Shown one piece after another: positions 1 to 6,276 of a DNA stretch of 13,754 nt. A program made the position numbers and the translations under genes. Origin of the DNA: Dehalococcoidia bacterium (GTDB taxonomy: Bacteria; Chloroflexota; Dehalococcoidia; GIF9; UBA5629); contig DNCV01000035.1 of NCBI GenBank assembly GCA_003484395.1, forward strand, positions 1-13,754. Reading direction: 5' to 3'. The notes beneath the pieces were generated by a model. That model made no database searches. It worked only from the letters and a program-made list of their open reading frames with translations, and was not told where the DNA came from. Each line of letters begins with the position of its first letter. The first letter of the stretch is position 1.

Positions 1-282
1 AAGGTGACCGCTATACAGCGAGTGGACGCAGAGGTGGCCGCTCAACTACGCTCCTGGCGGGGAGAACCGCTGCGGGTGTTGGTGACGCCCGACCACCCCA
101 CCCCTGTCGAGTTACGCACCCATACCCCGGAGCCGGTCCCTTTTATTCTCTGGGGTACGGGGTTGAGTGCCAGCGGGGCCGGGCGTCTTACCGAGGTTGA
201 GGCAGCAAAAACAGGCTTGTTTCTTGACCCCGGTTATAATATTATGGGCAGGTTAATAGGTATTCAGTCCGGCATGTCGTAA
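1..282 (+). CDS. ApgM-family (archaeal-type cofactor-independent) phosphoglycerate mutase homologue, 3' end
   Basis: Partial gene: the reading frame is open at the left edge, so only about the last 93 residues are seen. The motif LVTPDHPTPVELRTHTPEPV followed by PFILWG is the conserved C-terminal block of the ApgM branch of the alkaline phosphatase superfamily, where the DH pair belongs to the metal site. The frame ends with the usual G-Y-N-I-M-G-R-L-I-G helix. Family members interconvert 2- and 3-phosphoglycerate, but some bacterial members next to threonine/lysine genes are annotated as functional analogues of homoserine kinase. Aspartokinase starts 42 nt downstream on the same strand, so the two are probably co-transcribed, and a role in threonine synthesis is possible. 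The family call is firm; the choice between glycolytic mutase and homoserine kinase analogue is open. A GTG at position 4 lies inside the domain and is not the true start. Confidence 0.85.
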   Translation, partial: KVTAIQRVDAEVAAQLRSWRGEPLRVLVTPDHPTPVELRTHTPEPVPFILWGTGLSASGAGRLTEVEAAKTGLFLDPGYNIMGRLIGIQSGMS

Positions 283-308
283 CTATCAGCCCGCCGGATT
301 AATTTGAT

Positions 309-313
309 AGAGG
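309..313 (+). promoter_or_regulatory. Ribosome binding site deciding the aspartokinase start
   Basis: AGAGG lies 11 nt before the ATG at 325. A TTG at 304 is in frame but has no such signal and would add seven residues (ending KDQ) not seen in the family, whose members begin close to the KYGG motif. Confidence 0.55.
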
Positions 314-324
314 TTAAAGACCAG

Positions 325-1542
325 ATGGCATTAGTTGTGCAGAAGTATGGTGGTTCGTCGGTAGCCGATGCCGGGCGGATTAAGAACGTTGCCCGGCGTA
401 TAGCTACTACCAGGGATGAGGGCAACCAGGTGGTAGTAGTCGTCTCGGCAATGGGAGATACTACTGATGACCTCATCGAGCTGGCCTATAAGGTTGCCAC
501 CCGTCCTGATGTGAGGGAGTTTGATACCTTGCTCTCCACCGGTGAGCTTGTTTCCAGCACCCTGCTGGCGATGGCCTTGAAGGAGATGGGGTACCAGGCG
601 ATCAGCTTGAGCGGCGCTCAGGCCGGGATAAGAACCGACTCTGTTTATAGCCGGGCGCGAATCCTTAAGATTGAGGCGCGGAGAGTGGTCAGCGAACTGG
701 AGAAGGGGAATATCGTTATCGTGGCCGGGTTTCAGGGCGTTACTAAGGAGATGGATATCACAACGCTGGGGCGTGGCGGCTCAGACACCACAGCTGTAGC
801 TCTGGCAGTCAGCCTTAAGGCACATGTCTGTGAAATATACACCGATGTCGATGGGGTGTTCACAGCCGACCCCAGGTTAGTGCCCGAGGCACGCCACCTG
901 AGGGAAATAGGCTACGAGGAGATGCTGGAACTGGCAACCTATGGCGCCAAAGTGATGCACCACCGGGCGGTGGAGCTGGGCGAGGTCTACAATATGCCCA
1001 TATTGGTGGCCTCCAGTTTCAACAACAATCCAGGTACTCTTATTCACGGAGGGATTCCCATGGAAGAGAGAAATAAAGCGCGAGGAATAGCTCATGACAT
1101 CAATGTGGCCAAGGTGACGGTGGTCGGCGTTCCTGACAGGCCAAGTATCGCAGCCAGTATCTTTGAGCCCCTGGCCAAGGCAGGTATTAGTGTGGACACC
1201 ATCGTTCAGAATACCAGCATAGCTGGCGTGACCGATTTGACTTTCAGCGTGGCCAGAAGCGACCTGGACAAGGCGATGGCTATAATGGCTCCGGTGGCGA
1301 AGTCCATAGGCGCCAAGGAATGCGTCAGCGATGCAACTCTGGCCAAGGTAAGCATCATCGGTACCGGTATGCTGAACTCTCCCGGCTATGCCGCCACCAT
1401 GTTCCGTGCTCTTGCAGAGCAGGGAATCAATATCCAGCTAATAAGCACCTCCGAGATACGGATAACCTGTATTATCGCAGAGAATGATACGAAGACAGCG
1501 CTTCAGGCGCTGCACAAGGCATTCGAACTGGACAAAGCGTAA
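325..1542 (+). CDS. lysC: Aspartate kinase (aspartokinase), monofunctional with two C-terminal ACT domains
   Basis: Phosphorylates L-aspartate with ATP, the first step to lysine, threonine and methionine. From ATG 325 the protein has 405 residues, close to the Bacillus LysC type. Visible motifs are KYGGSSV at residues 7-13 (nucleotide/aspartate site), GRGGSDTTAV near 149-158, and TDVDGVFTADPR near 174-185 of the amino-acid kinase fold. Residues from about 265 to 405 form two ACT domains (one around SIAASIFEPLAKAGISVDTI, a second around KVSIIGTGMLNSPGYA), which in this family bind lysine or threonine for feedback inhibition. No homoserine dehydrogenase part is present. It follows the ApgM-like gene on the same strand with no promoter visible in the 42-nt gap, so it is likely the second or later gene of an operon. 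It ends 13 nt before the convergent NifU-like gene. The start codon is the only doubtful point. Confidence 0.96.
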   Translation: MALVVQKYGGSSVADAGRIKNVARRIATTRDEGNQVVVVVSAMGDTTDDLIELAYKVATRPDVREFDTLLSTGELVSSTLLAMALKEMGYQAISLSGAQAGIRTDSVYSRARILKIEARRVVSELEKGNIVIVAGFQGVTKEMDITTLGRGGSDTTAVALAVSLKAHVCEIYTDVDGVFTADPRLVPEARHLREIGYEEMLELATYGAKVMHHRAVELGEVYNMPILVASSFNNNPGTLIHGGIPMEERNKARGIAHDINVAKVTVVGVPDRPSIAASIFEPLAKAGISVDTIVQNTSIAGVTDLTFSVARSDLDKAMAIMAPVAKSIGAKECVSDATLAKVSIIGTGMLNSPGYAATMFRALAEQGINIQLISTSEIRITCIIAENDTKTALQALHKAFELDKA

Positions 1543-1555
1543 ATAACAGAGAATG

Positions 1556-1777
1556 CTAGACGGAAACGACCTGTTTGACTTCGGCAACCTCTGTTTTGAG
1601 CATCCGCTCTATCACGTTTTTCAGCGTCATGGTAGACATCGGGCAGCCGGCGCAGGCACCGGTAAGTTTGAGCTTAACGATTCCGTCATTGCTGACATCA
1701 ACCAGCTCCACATTACCTCCATCAGCAACCAGTGACGGTCTTATCTTATTGAGTGCGGCTTCAACTTTTTCTTTCAT
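1556..1777 (-). CDS. NifU C-terminal-domain protein (Fe-S cluster scaffold)
   Basis: A 73-residue protein that consists only of the NifU C-terminal (Nfu) domain. The motif LTGACAGCPMSTMTLKNVIE contains the C42-x-x-C45 pair that in Nfu/NifU proteins binds a [4Fe-4S] cluster as a dimer and hands it to apo-proteins. The VADGGNVELVDV segment at residues 17-28 is also typical. The start chosen is the ATG at 1777, because AAAGGAG lies 5 nt upstream. A longer frame from 1801 would include this ribosome binding site as coding sequence and is unlikely. No N-terminal NifU or NifS gene is near, so it works as a stand-alone carrier. It is convergent with aspartokinase and has its own likely promoter upstream. 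Confidence 0.93.
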   Translation of the reverse strand: MKEKVEAALNKIRPSLVADGGNVELVDVSNDGIVKLKLTGACAGCPMSTMTLKNVIERMLKTEVAEVKQVVSV

Positions 1778-1782
1778 GCTAT

Positions 1783-1789
1783 CTCCTTT
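1783..1789 (-). promoter_or_regulatory. Ribosome binding site of the NifU-like gene
   Basis: On the minus strand AAAGGAG ends 5 nt before the ATG at 1777. This strong Shine-Dalgarno match decides the start against the upstream in-frame ATG at 1801. Confidence 0.75.
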
Positions 1790-1816
1790 ACTATGCGACA
1801 CCAGAACAACATTGTA

Positions 1817-1846
1817 ACAATAGCATCAGAAAAGAAGATTTGTCAA
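1817..1846 (-). promoter_or_regulatory. Candidate sigma-70-type promoter for the NifU-like gene
   Basis: On the minus strand a perfect -35 TTGACA (1846-1841) is followed after 18 bp by TATTGT (1822-1817; 4 of 6 to TATAAT). Transcription would start near 1810, about 20 nt before the ribosome binding site. Seen by eye only. Confidence 0.5.
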
Positions 1847-1894
1847 AAAACGCCGCCGTATTCAAGCCGTTTCTGCCATATTCATCAGATATCC

Positions 1895-1923
1895 TTTACC
1901 ACGAACCTTCTTTCGCATATAAT
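1895..1923 (+). promoter_or_regulatory. Candidate promoter for the kinase/dCMP deaminase operon
   Basis: TTTACC (1895-1900; 4 of 6 to TTGACA), a 17-bp spacer, then a perfect TATAAT (1918-1923). It lies in the divergent gap 1778-1973, and the expected transcript start is about 40 nt before the TTG start at 1974. Confidence 0.5.
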
Positions 1924-1973
1924 TCGTAGCAAGTTTCCGGTATTCTTGAAGAAATGTAAACGGAGATAGAGCC

Positions 1974-2546
1974 TTGAATAAACTTGTAGCGATCGTCGGC
2001 ATGGCCGGATCAGGTAAATCCGAGGTGACCCGGGTCTTCAAGGAGCATGGTTATACTAAAATCCGCTTCGGAGATTTAACCGACGAAGAGATCAAAAAGC
2101 GCGGCTTGGACATAAACGAGGCAAACGAGCGATCAATCAGACAGGAGCTCCGCAATACGCACGGGATGGCGGCATATGCCATCCTTAACATGCCCAGAAT
2201 AGAGACGCTGCTGAAATCGTCGGATGTGGTTATCGATGGCCTCTATTCGTGGGAAGAGTATACAGCGCTGAAATCACGCTACGGCGGCAACATCCATATC
2301 CTTGCAGTGTGGGCATCTCCCCGAACGCGTTATGAGAGGCTGAGACACCGGCAGATCAGGCCGCTCACTAAAGAAGAGGCCGCGGGCCGGGATAAGGCAG
2401 AAATCGAGAATATCAATAAAGGCGGTCCTATCGCCATGGCCGATTTCACCATCCTCAATGACACCGATCTGAAAGAGCTCCGTACTGCAACCGAAAAGGT
2501 TATAATGGCAATAGCCGGGGGAAATAATGCGACCGAGTATCGATGA
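1974..2546 (+). CDS. P-loop kinase, UPF0200 / dephospho-CoA kinase-like family, substrate unknown
   Basis: A 190-residue protein of the nucleotide/nucleoside kinase fold. The Walker A loop is GMAGSGKS at residues 9-16. VVIDGLYSWEEY near 85-96 takes the place of the Walker B strand, and the arginine-rich RYERLRHRQIRP near 119-130 looks like a lid that closes over phosphates. The pattern resembles archaeal and Chloroflexi proteins of the UPF0200 type, related to dephospho-CoA and adenylate kinases, whose substrate is not settled from sequence. The start is TTG at 1974 with GGAG at 1962-1965, 8 nt upstream. Its last 20 nt overlap the dCMP deaminase gene, which implies translational coupling and suggests (inference) a nucleotide substrate. 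A role in coenzyme A synthesis is the main alternative. Confidence 0.8.
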   Translation: MNKLVAIVGMAGSGKSEVTRVFKEHGYTKIRFGDLTDEEIKKRGLDINEANERSIRQELRNTHGMAAYAILNMPRIETLLKSSDVVIDGLYSWEEYTALKSRYGGNIHILAVWASPRTRYERLRHRQIRPLTKEEAAGRDKAEIENINKGGPIAMADFTILNDTDLKELRTATEKVIMAIAGGNNATEYR

Positions 2547-2997
2547 ATACTTTTTGAAAATAGCGTCCGTCGTTGCGGAAAGATCAACCTGTGAGCGGCA
2601 CCACGTCGGAGCAGTGGCAGTTAAGAACAAGCACATACTGGCGACGGGGTACAACGGTGCTCCTGCGGGACTAAAAGACTGTCTTGAGCTCGGCTGCCTG
2701 CGCAACGAGTTGAAGATTCCTTCCGGCACCCGTCACGAGATATGCAGAGGCATCCATGCGGAGCAAAATGTGATTATCCAGGCATCGTTACACGGTGTAA
2801 GCCTGGAAGGATCAACCATCTATTTAACTCATTCGCCATGCGTGCTCTGCGCCAAGATGCTGGTCAACGCCAAAATACAACGGCTGGTCACATTCGGCAA
2901 ATACCCTGACGATACATTTCTCAGTTTATTTAAAGAGGCCGGTATTCAATTCGATGCCGTGGAGAAGCCTTCGACGATCATTACACATCTGGAGTAA
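2527..2997 (+). CDS. Deoxycytidylate (dCMP) deaminase, ComEB type
   Basis: Zinc-dependent deaminase that turns dCMP into dUMP, supplying thymidylate synthesis. The 156-residue sequence has the zinc site of the cytidine/deoxycytidylate deaminase fold: H77-A-E79 (with E79 as proton shuttle) and P-C105-V-L-C108. HHVGAVAVKNKHILATGYNG near residues 25-44 is the substrate/nucleotide region, and C52, C57 and C73 may form the extra metal site seen in some bacterial dCMP deaminases. The ATG at 2527 lies inside the preceding kinase gene, with a purine-rich GGGGGAA a few nt upstream. It is convergent with queH, with a 17-nt gap. ComEB-type competence is not implied, since no competence genes are nearby. 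Confidence 0.95.
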   Translation: MRPSIDEYFLKIASVVAERSTCERHHVGAVAVKNKHILATGYNGAPAGLKDCLELGCLRNELKIPSGTRHEICRGIHAEQNVIIQASLHGVSLEGSTIYLTHSPCVLCAKMLVNAKIQRLVTFGKYPDDTFLSLFKEAGIQFDAVEKPSTIITHLE

Positions 2998-3014
2998 TCT
3001 GTGAGCTGTCCCAC

Positions 3015-3548
3015 CTACTGCCGATCCGAGCGGATGCTGTACAGGCAGCCGCAATAATCCTGGCGGTACAGTTCCCACTCCCTCGCCTGCTGCATCGCCT
3101 TTTTGAATCCCTCTTTCTTTTTGAAGTCCCGTTGCAGAAATAAATCCCCGGCGATCTCCTCACCGATAGCATTGACGATAGTCGCAGGCTTATGCGGGCT
3201 GATAGTCAGGGTTGTCGTGAAGGCATCGGCGCCGCATTTTTGCAGGTATGCATATGTTTCCTGCAAACGTATCCGAAAGCAAAGTTCGCATCGTTTACCC
3301 CCCTCCGGCTCGTTTTTCAGCGCAGCAGTCGCTTCCAGCCATTCATCAGGAGTATACGGTGCCTCGTGTAACGAGAAGCCCAGTTTATCCGAAACTATAC
3401 GCGCTACCTCCAGCCTCTTAATATACTCTTGACGGGGATGGATATTGGAATTACAAAAAAAGCCGATGACGTCGTGTCCCTCGGATTGCAGTGTCTGAGC
3501 AGTTCCGGCAGCGCAAATACCGCAGCATATATGCAGCACAACTTTCAT
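3015..3548 (-). CDS. queH: Epoxyqueuosine reductase QueH
   Basis: Catalyses the last step of queuosine synthesis, reducing the epoxide in epoxyqueuosine at tRNA position 34; QueH replaces the cobalamin-dependent QueG. The 177-residue protein has the family's cysteine set: HICCGIC near residues 6-12 (C8, C9, C12), RCELCFRIRL with C87 and C90, and YCGC at 165-168. These are the ligands for the [4Fe-4S] cluster and neighbouring iron site in this family (formerly DUF208). TTTLTISPHK at 111-120 is also characteristic. ATG at 3548 has no strong Shine-Dalgarno site. A perfect TATAAT lies about 35 nt upstream on this strand (3588-3583) but without a clear -35. No queA, tgt or other queuosine gene is adjacent. 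Confidence 0.93.
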   Translation of the reverse strand: MKVVLHICCGICAAGTAQTLQSEGHDVIGFFCNSNIHPRQEYIKRLEVARIVSDKLGFSLHEAPYTPDEWLEATAALKNEPEGGKRCELCFRIRLQETYAYLQKCGADAFTTTLTISPHKPATIVNAIGEEIAGDLFLQRDFKKKEGFKKAMQQAREWELYRQDYCGCLYSIRSDRQ

Positions 3549-3651
3549 TGATTATACCCATAAAAACATTTAATACAGACGTATTATATACTCACTACAA
3601 GACGGGAGGAAAGAACCTCACAAGTTGACGTAGAATGGTCATACCGCTCTG

Positions 3652-4203
3652 TCAGCAGGACATCTCACGAGCAACCTGAATATCAGGATAAACTCCCCAT
3701 TTTTCAAGGTGTTCTTTCAGAAATTTTAAATTGACCACATCTTCTTTATTGTACTGGAGGAGTATTTGAAGCGCCTCGCGATCGCTGTTTTCCTTGTAGC
3801 ATTTCCACAATGTTACTGCTTCCGCGCCTCCGACACCTTTGAGATGACGGGGAATGCCGAGCTGCTGCTCCACAGCCTTGAATCCGCCAACGAGATTATT
3901 GCGACGGCAATCGTACATTAGATCCCGGTGTTCAAACAACGTGGAAAGGTCGGTTCCGAGACGCGCCGCTATGAAAGGTATATCAAATCGCTGGCCGTTA
4001 TACGTATATAGATTCTTGACACCGTTGAGCGAATTCAATAAATTGTCTTTTGTCACCTGACGACCGAAGAGTTGAATGAGTTTGCTGTCTCTCGCGCTGC
4101 AAAGCAACAAACCGATGACTGTAATAGTATCAAAACTCTGTGACAAGCCGGTTGTCTCGATATCAAGGTAGGCATCAGTCAGCTGTCTACTCTTAAGGCT
4201 CAT
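3652..4203 (-). CDS. RNase H-like 3'-5' exonuclease, YprB (RNase_H_2) family
   Basis: A 183-residue protein with the DEDD exonuclease layout. Exo I is D14-I-E16 in LDIETTGL, exo II is TYNGQRFDIPF with D74, and exo III is YNKEDVVNL with Y151 and D155. This matches the YprB ribonuclease H-like domain, where the acidic residues hold two metal ions for hydrolysis of nucleic acid 3' ends. Here the domain stands alone, without the TPR part of Bacillus YprB. The start ATG at 4203 is preceded by GGGAG 11 nt upstream; an ATG nearer that site is in another frame. It sits between nadD and queH on the same strand with gaps of 126 and 103 nt, so joint transcription is uncertain. DNA or RNA preference cannot be told. 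Confidence 0.85.
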   Translation of the reverse strand: MSLKSRQLTDAYLDIETTGLSQSFDTITVIGLLLCSARDSKLIQLFGRQVTKDNLLNSLNGVKNLYTYNGQRFDIPFIAARLGTDLSTLFEHRDLMYDCRRNNLVGGFKAVEQQLGIPRHLKGVGGAEAVTLWKCYKENSDREALQILLQYNKEDVVNLKFLKEHLEKWGVYPDIQVAREMSC

Positions 4204-4329
4204 TGTCTATCATGCTCCCAATTCAAAAAAGTAGTATATCACAATCACCGGTTGTTGACCCGAATACACAGGACGCCTGATCAGCGAAACGCAATAACAA
4301 GCAAATTCGCCGAACGCACCTGCGGCGTT

Positions 4330-4929
4330 TTACCTGTACAGTCCATGCTGACGTATATATTTCTCTACCTGTACCGGAACAAGATTGCGAATTGTCAAAC
4401 CGTTACGGATACGCCGGCGAATGTCAGCAGAACTTATATCGATGGGTTCCATATCGACAAAGACGGTACGTTGCCTGACCCCAGGCACAGCACGGTCGAT
4501 ATCATCGATATGCGCAGAATCGAAACCCCGTCTGGTGAATACAGCAAGTCTACACAACTCAATCAGCCGCGACGGTTCTTTCCACAATGAGAAGCTGTCC
4601 AGCGAATCTGCTCCCATCAGGAAATACATGTTGTCGTCGGGAGCAAATTGTTTGCGGAGTATAGCTATGGTATCAACCGTATATGAAATACCTGGTCGAT
4701 CAGTTTCCACTGTGGACAAGACCAGCGTTGGATTACCCGCTATCGCCAGGCGTACCATCTCGATCCGATGCTCCGCGGACGCCATCGGATGCTGTGGTTT
4801 GAGCCACGGCTGGCCGGCTGGAAGCAGCAAAACACGATCCAATTTGAGGCTTGCTATACCTACTATGACTATAGCAAGATGGCCATTATGGATGGGATCG
4901 AACGTTCCGCCAAGAAGACCGATATTCAC
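4330..4929 (-). CDS. nadD: Nicotinate-nucleotide adenylyltransferase
   Basis: Transfers AMP from ATP to nicotinate mononucleotide, making deamido-NAD in NAD synthesis. The 199-residue protein begins with GGTFDPIHNGHL (residues 7-18), the nucleotidyltransferase signature with the HxGH motif (H14, H17). It ends with IDISSADIRRR (163-173), the second conserved ATP-binding motif, in which the more usual SSTxIR has Ala for Thr. The start is GTG at 4929, with GAGGA (inside the end of obgE) about 10-11 nt upstream. Only 6 nt separate it from obgE, so the two are surely co-transcribed. The rsfS gene that often follows nadD is absent here. Confidence 0.96.
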   Translation of the reverse strand: MNIGLLGGTFDPIHNGHLAIVIVGIASLKLDRVLLLPAGQPWLKPQHPMASAEHRIEMVRLAIAGNPTLVLSTVETDRPGISYTVDTIAILRKQFAPDDNMYFLMGADSLDSFSLWKEPSRLIELCRLAVFTRRGFDSAHIDDIDRAVPGVRQRTVFVDMEPIDISSADIRRRIRNGLTIRNLVPVQVEKYIRQHGLYR

Positions 4930-4935
4930 TACGAC

Positions 4936-6012
4936 TTATTCCTCAGTTTCCCTTTTGATCTTTGGCTTGGGATGAAACATGACAGGAGGGGTTTCCGGCT
5001 CCTGTATTTGAGCAACAGCGTGTTTGACCATACTATTCAGCGCCAATATAAGCTCAGCAATCCCTTTTTTCTCCACTGCCGATACAAAGTACACCTTTTC
5101 ATGAAAAGGACGAAGCGAGGTTTCTATCTCATGAAATCGAGATGAAACCTCGGGAAGATCAATTTTATTCACCGCAATTAATCGCGGTTTTTGGGAGAAG
5201 GAAGCACTGTAGAGCGTTAATTCTTTACGTAAATTTGTCAGGTCGGCAGATAAGTCTGCCGATGTTCCATCCAGCAAAAAAAGAAACCCGCTCGTCCGTT
5301 CGGCATGGCGTAGGAATTTGTGGCCTAACCCCTTTCCTTTATGAGCTCCCTCGATCAGCCCCGGTATCTCTGCCGCGATGAAAGAATCATCGCCCACCGT
5401 CACAACGCCGAGCACGGGTTCACGTGTCGTAAACGGATATGCCGCAACTTCTGGATTTGCCCGCGATATTGCACCGAGTAATGTTGATTTCCCGACGCTT
5501 GGATATCCCACGATACCGATATCTGCAATGATTTTAAGATCCAAAATCAGGCGATACCGTTCGCCCGATTTTCCTTTCGTTGCTTTTCTGGGCGCCTGAT
5601 TGGTCGACGTGGCAAAATGCACATTCCCTTTACCACCTTTGCCACCCCTGGCAATGAGCGCCTTCTGATCCCTTCGTTTCAAATCAGCAATGACAGTTTC
5701 TTTGCCATCGTCTGCGACTGCTGTAATAACCGTACCGACAGGAACGCGGATAATAAGGTCTTCACCGTCTCTACCATGCATCTTCTGTTTGCGACCGCAT
5801 CCCCCATCCTCTGCTTTAAATAATGTCTTCCGTCGAAAAATTCCCAGGTCAGTCATGCTGCCGTCGGCGATACTATAAACATCACCACCTTTGCCACCAT
5901 CTCCACCATCCGGTCCCCCAAACGGCACAAATTTCTCCCTTCTAAATGTTATAGCCCCATCACCACCACTCCCTGCCACTACTGTAATTTCAACATTATC
6001 GACATTATGCAC
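4936..6012 (-). CDS. obgE: GTPase ObgE/CgtA (Obg), short form without OCT domain
   Basis: Ribosome-associated GTPase of the 50S assembly pathway. Residues 1-160 form the glycine-rich Obg fold (FRREKFVPFGGPDGGDGG). The G domain follows: G1 GYPSVGKST at 169-177, G2 YPFTT at 192-196, G3 EIPGLIEG at 215-222, G4 NKID at 282-285 and G5 SAVEKKG at 311-317. Two things are odd. The G3 aspartate (DIPG) is a glutamate (codon GAG). The protein stops at 358 residues with a short charged tail (HPKPKIKRETEE), so the C-terminal OCT domain common in Gram-positive and Chloroflexi relatives is missing; nadD follows after 6 nt, leaving no room for a broken remnant. The start is GTG at 6012, with GGGAG about 13 nt upstream. 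This spacing is long, but the next residues VDNVEI fit the family N terminus. Confidence 0.95.
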   Translation of the reverse strand: MHNVDNVEITVVAGSGGDGAITFRREKFVPFGGPDGGDGGKGGDVYSIADGSMTDLGIFRRKTLFKAEDGGCGRKQKMHGRDGEDLIIRVPVGTVITAVADDGKETVIADLKRRDQKALIARGGKGGKGNVHFATSTNQAPRKATKGKSGERYRLILDLKIIADIGIVGYPSVGKSTLLGAISRANPEVAAYPFTTREPVLGVVTVGDDSFIAAEIPGLIEGAHKGKGLGHKFLRHAERTSGFLFLLDGTSADLSADLTNLRKELTLYSASFSQKPRLIAVNKIDLPEVSSRFHEIETSLRPFHEKVYFVSAVEKKGIAELILALNSMVKHAVAQIQEPETPPVMFHPKPKIKRETEE

Positions 6013-6142
6013 AGCTATCGTCAGTCTCCCGATAAGGCATCATTCATATCCTTTATATGGAAGTATATAGTATCTATTTTAATACATAAAGATAAATAAG
6101 TATTGAAAGGTATTGTAATAGTAGAAATAAGGAGTAGCTATA

Positions 6143-6152
6143 TTGTTGATAA
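6143..6152 (-). promoter_or_regulatory. DnaA-box-like site
   Basis: TTATCAACAA on the minus strand, one base from the classic TTATCCACA core. It faces the identical site at 6199-6208. Confidence 0.45.
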
Positions 6153-6198
6153 GAGACAATTGACAGGTTTGTTCCGTGTAAGCTGTTACATCAAGAAA

Positions 6199-6208
6199 TT
6201 ATCAACAA
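6199..6208 (+). promoter_or_regulatory. DnaA-box-like site
   Basis: TTATCAACAA on the plus strand. It shares the 12-mer AATTATCAACAA with the site inside the dnaA 3' end at 6330-6339. Confidence 0.45.
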
Positions 6209-6276
6209 GGCGTCAGGCGGATGTCCACAGTTTAGATAATAGTATACGACAATACAGAGAACAGGGGAATACGTTA

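Noticed and set aside
4308..4327. Hairpin (CGCCG/CGGCG arms) just past the nadD stop as a terminator
   Set aside because: The stem is only 5 bp with a 10-nt loop and is followed on the minus strand by just three T residues, so an intrinsic terminator is not supported.
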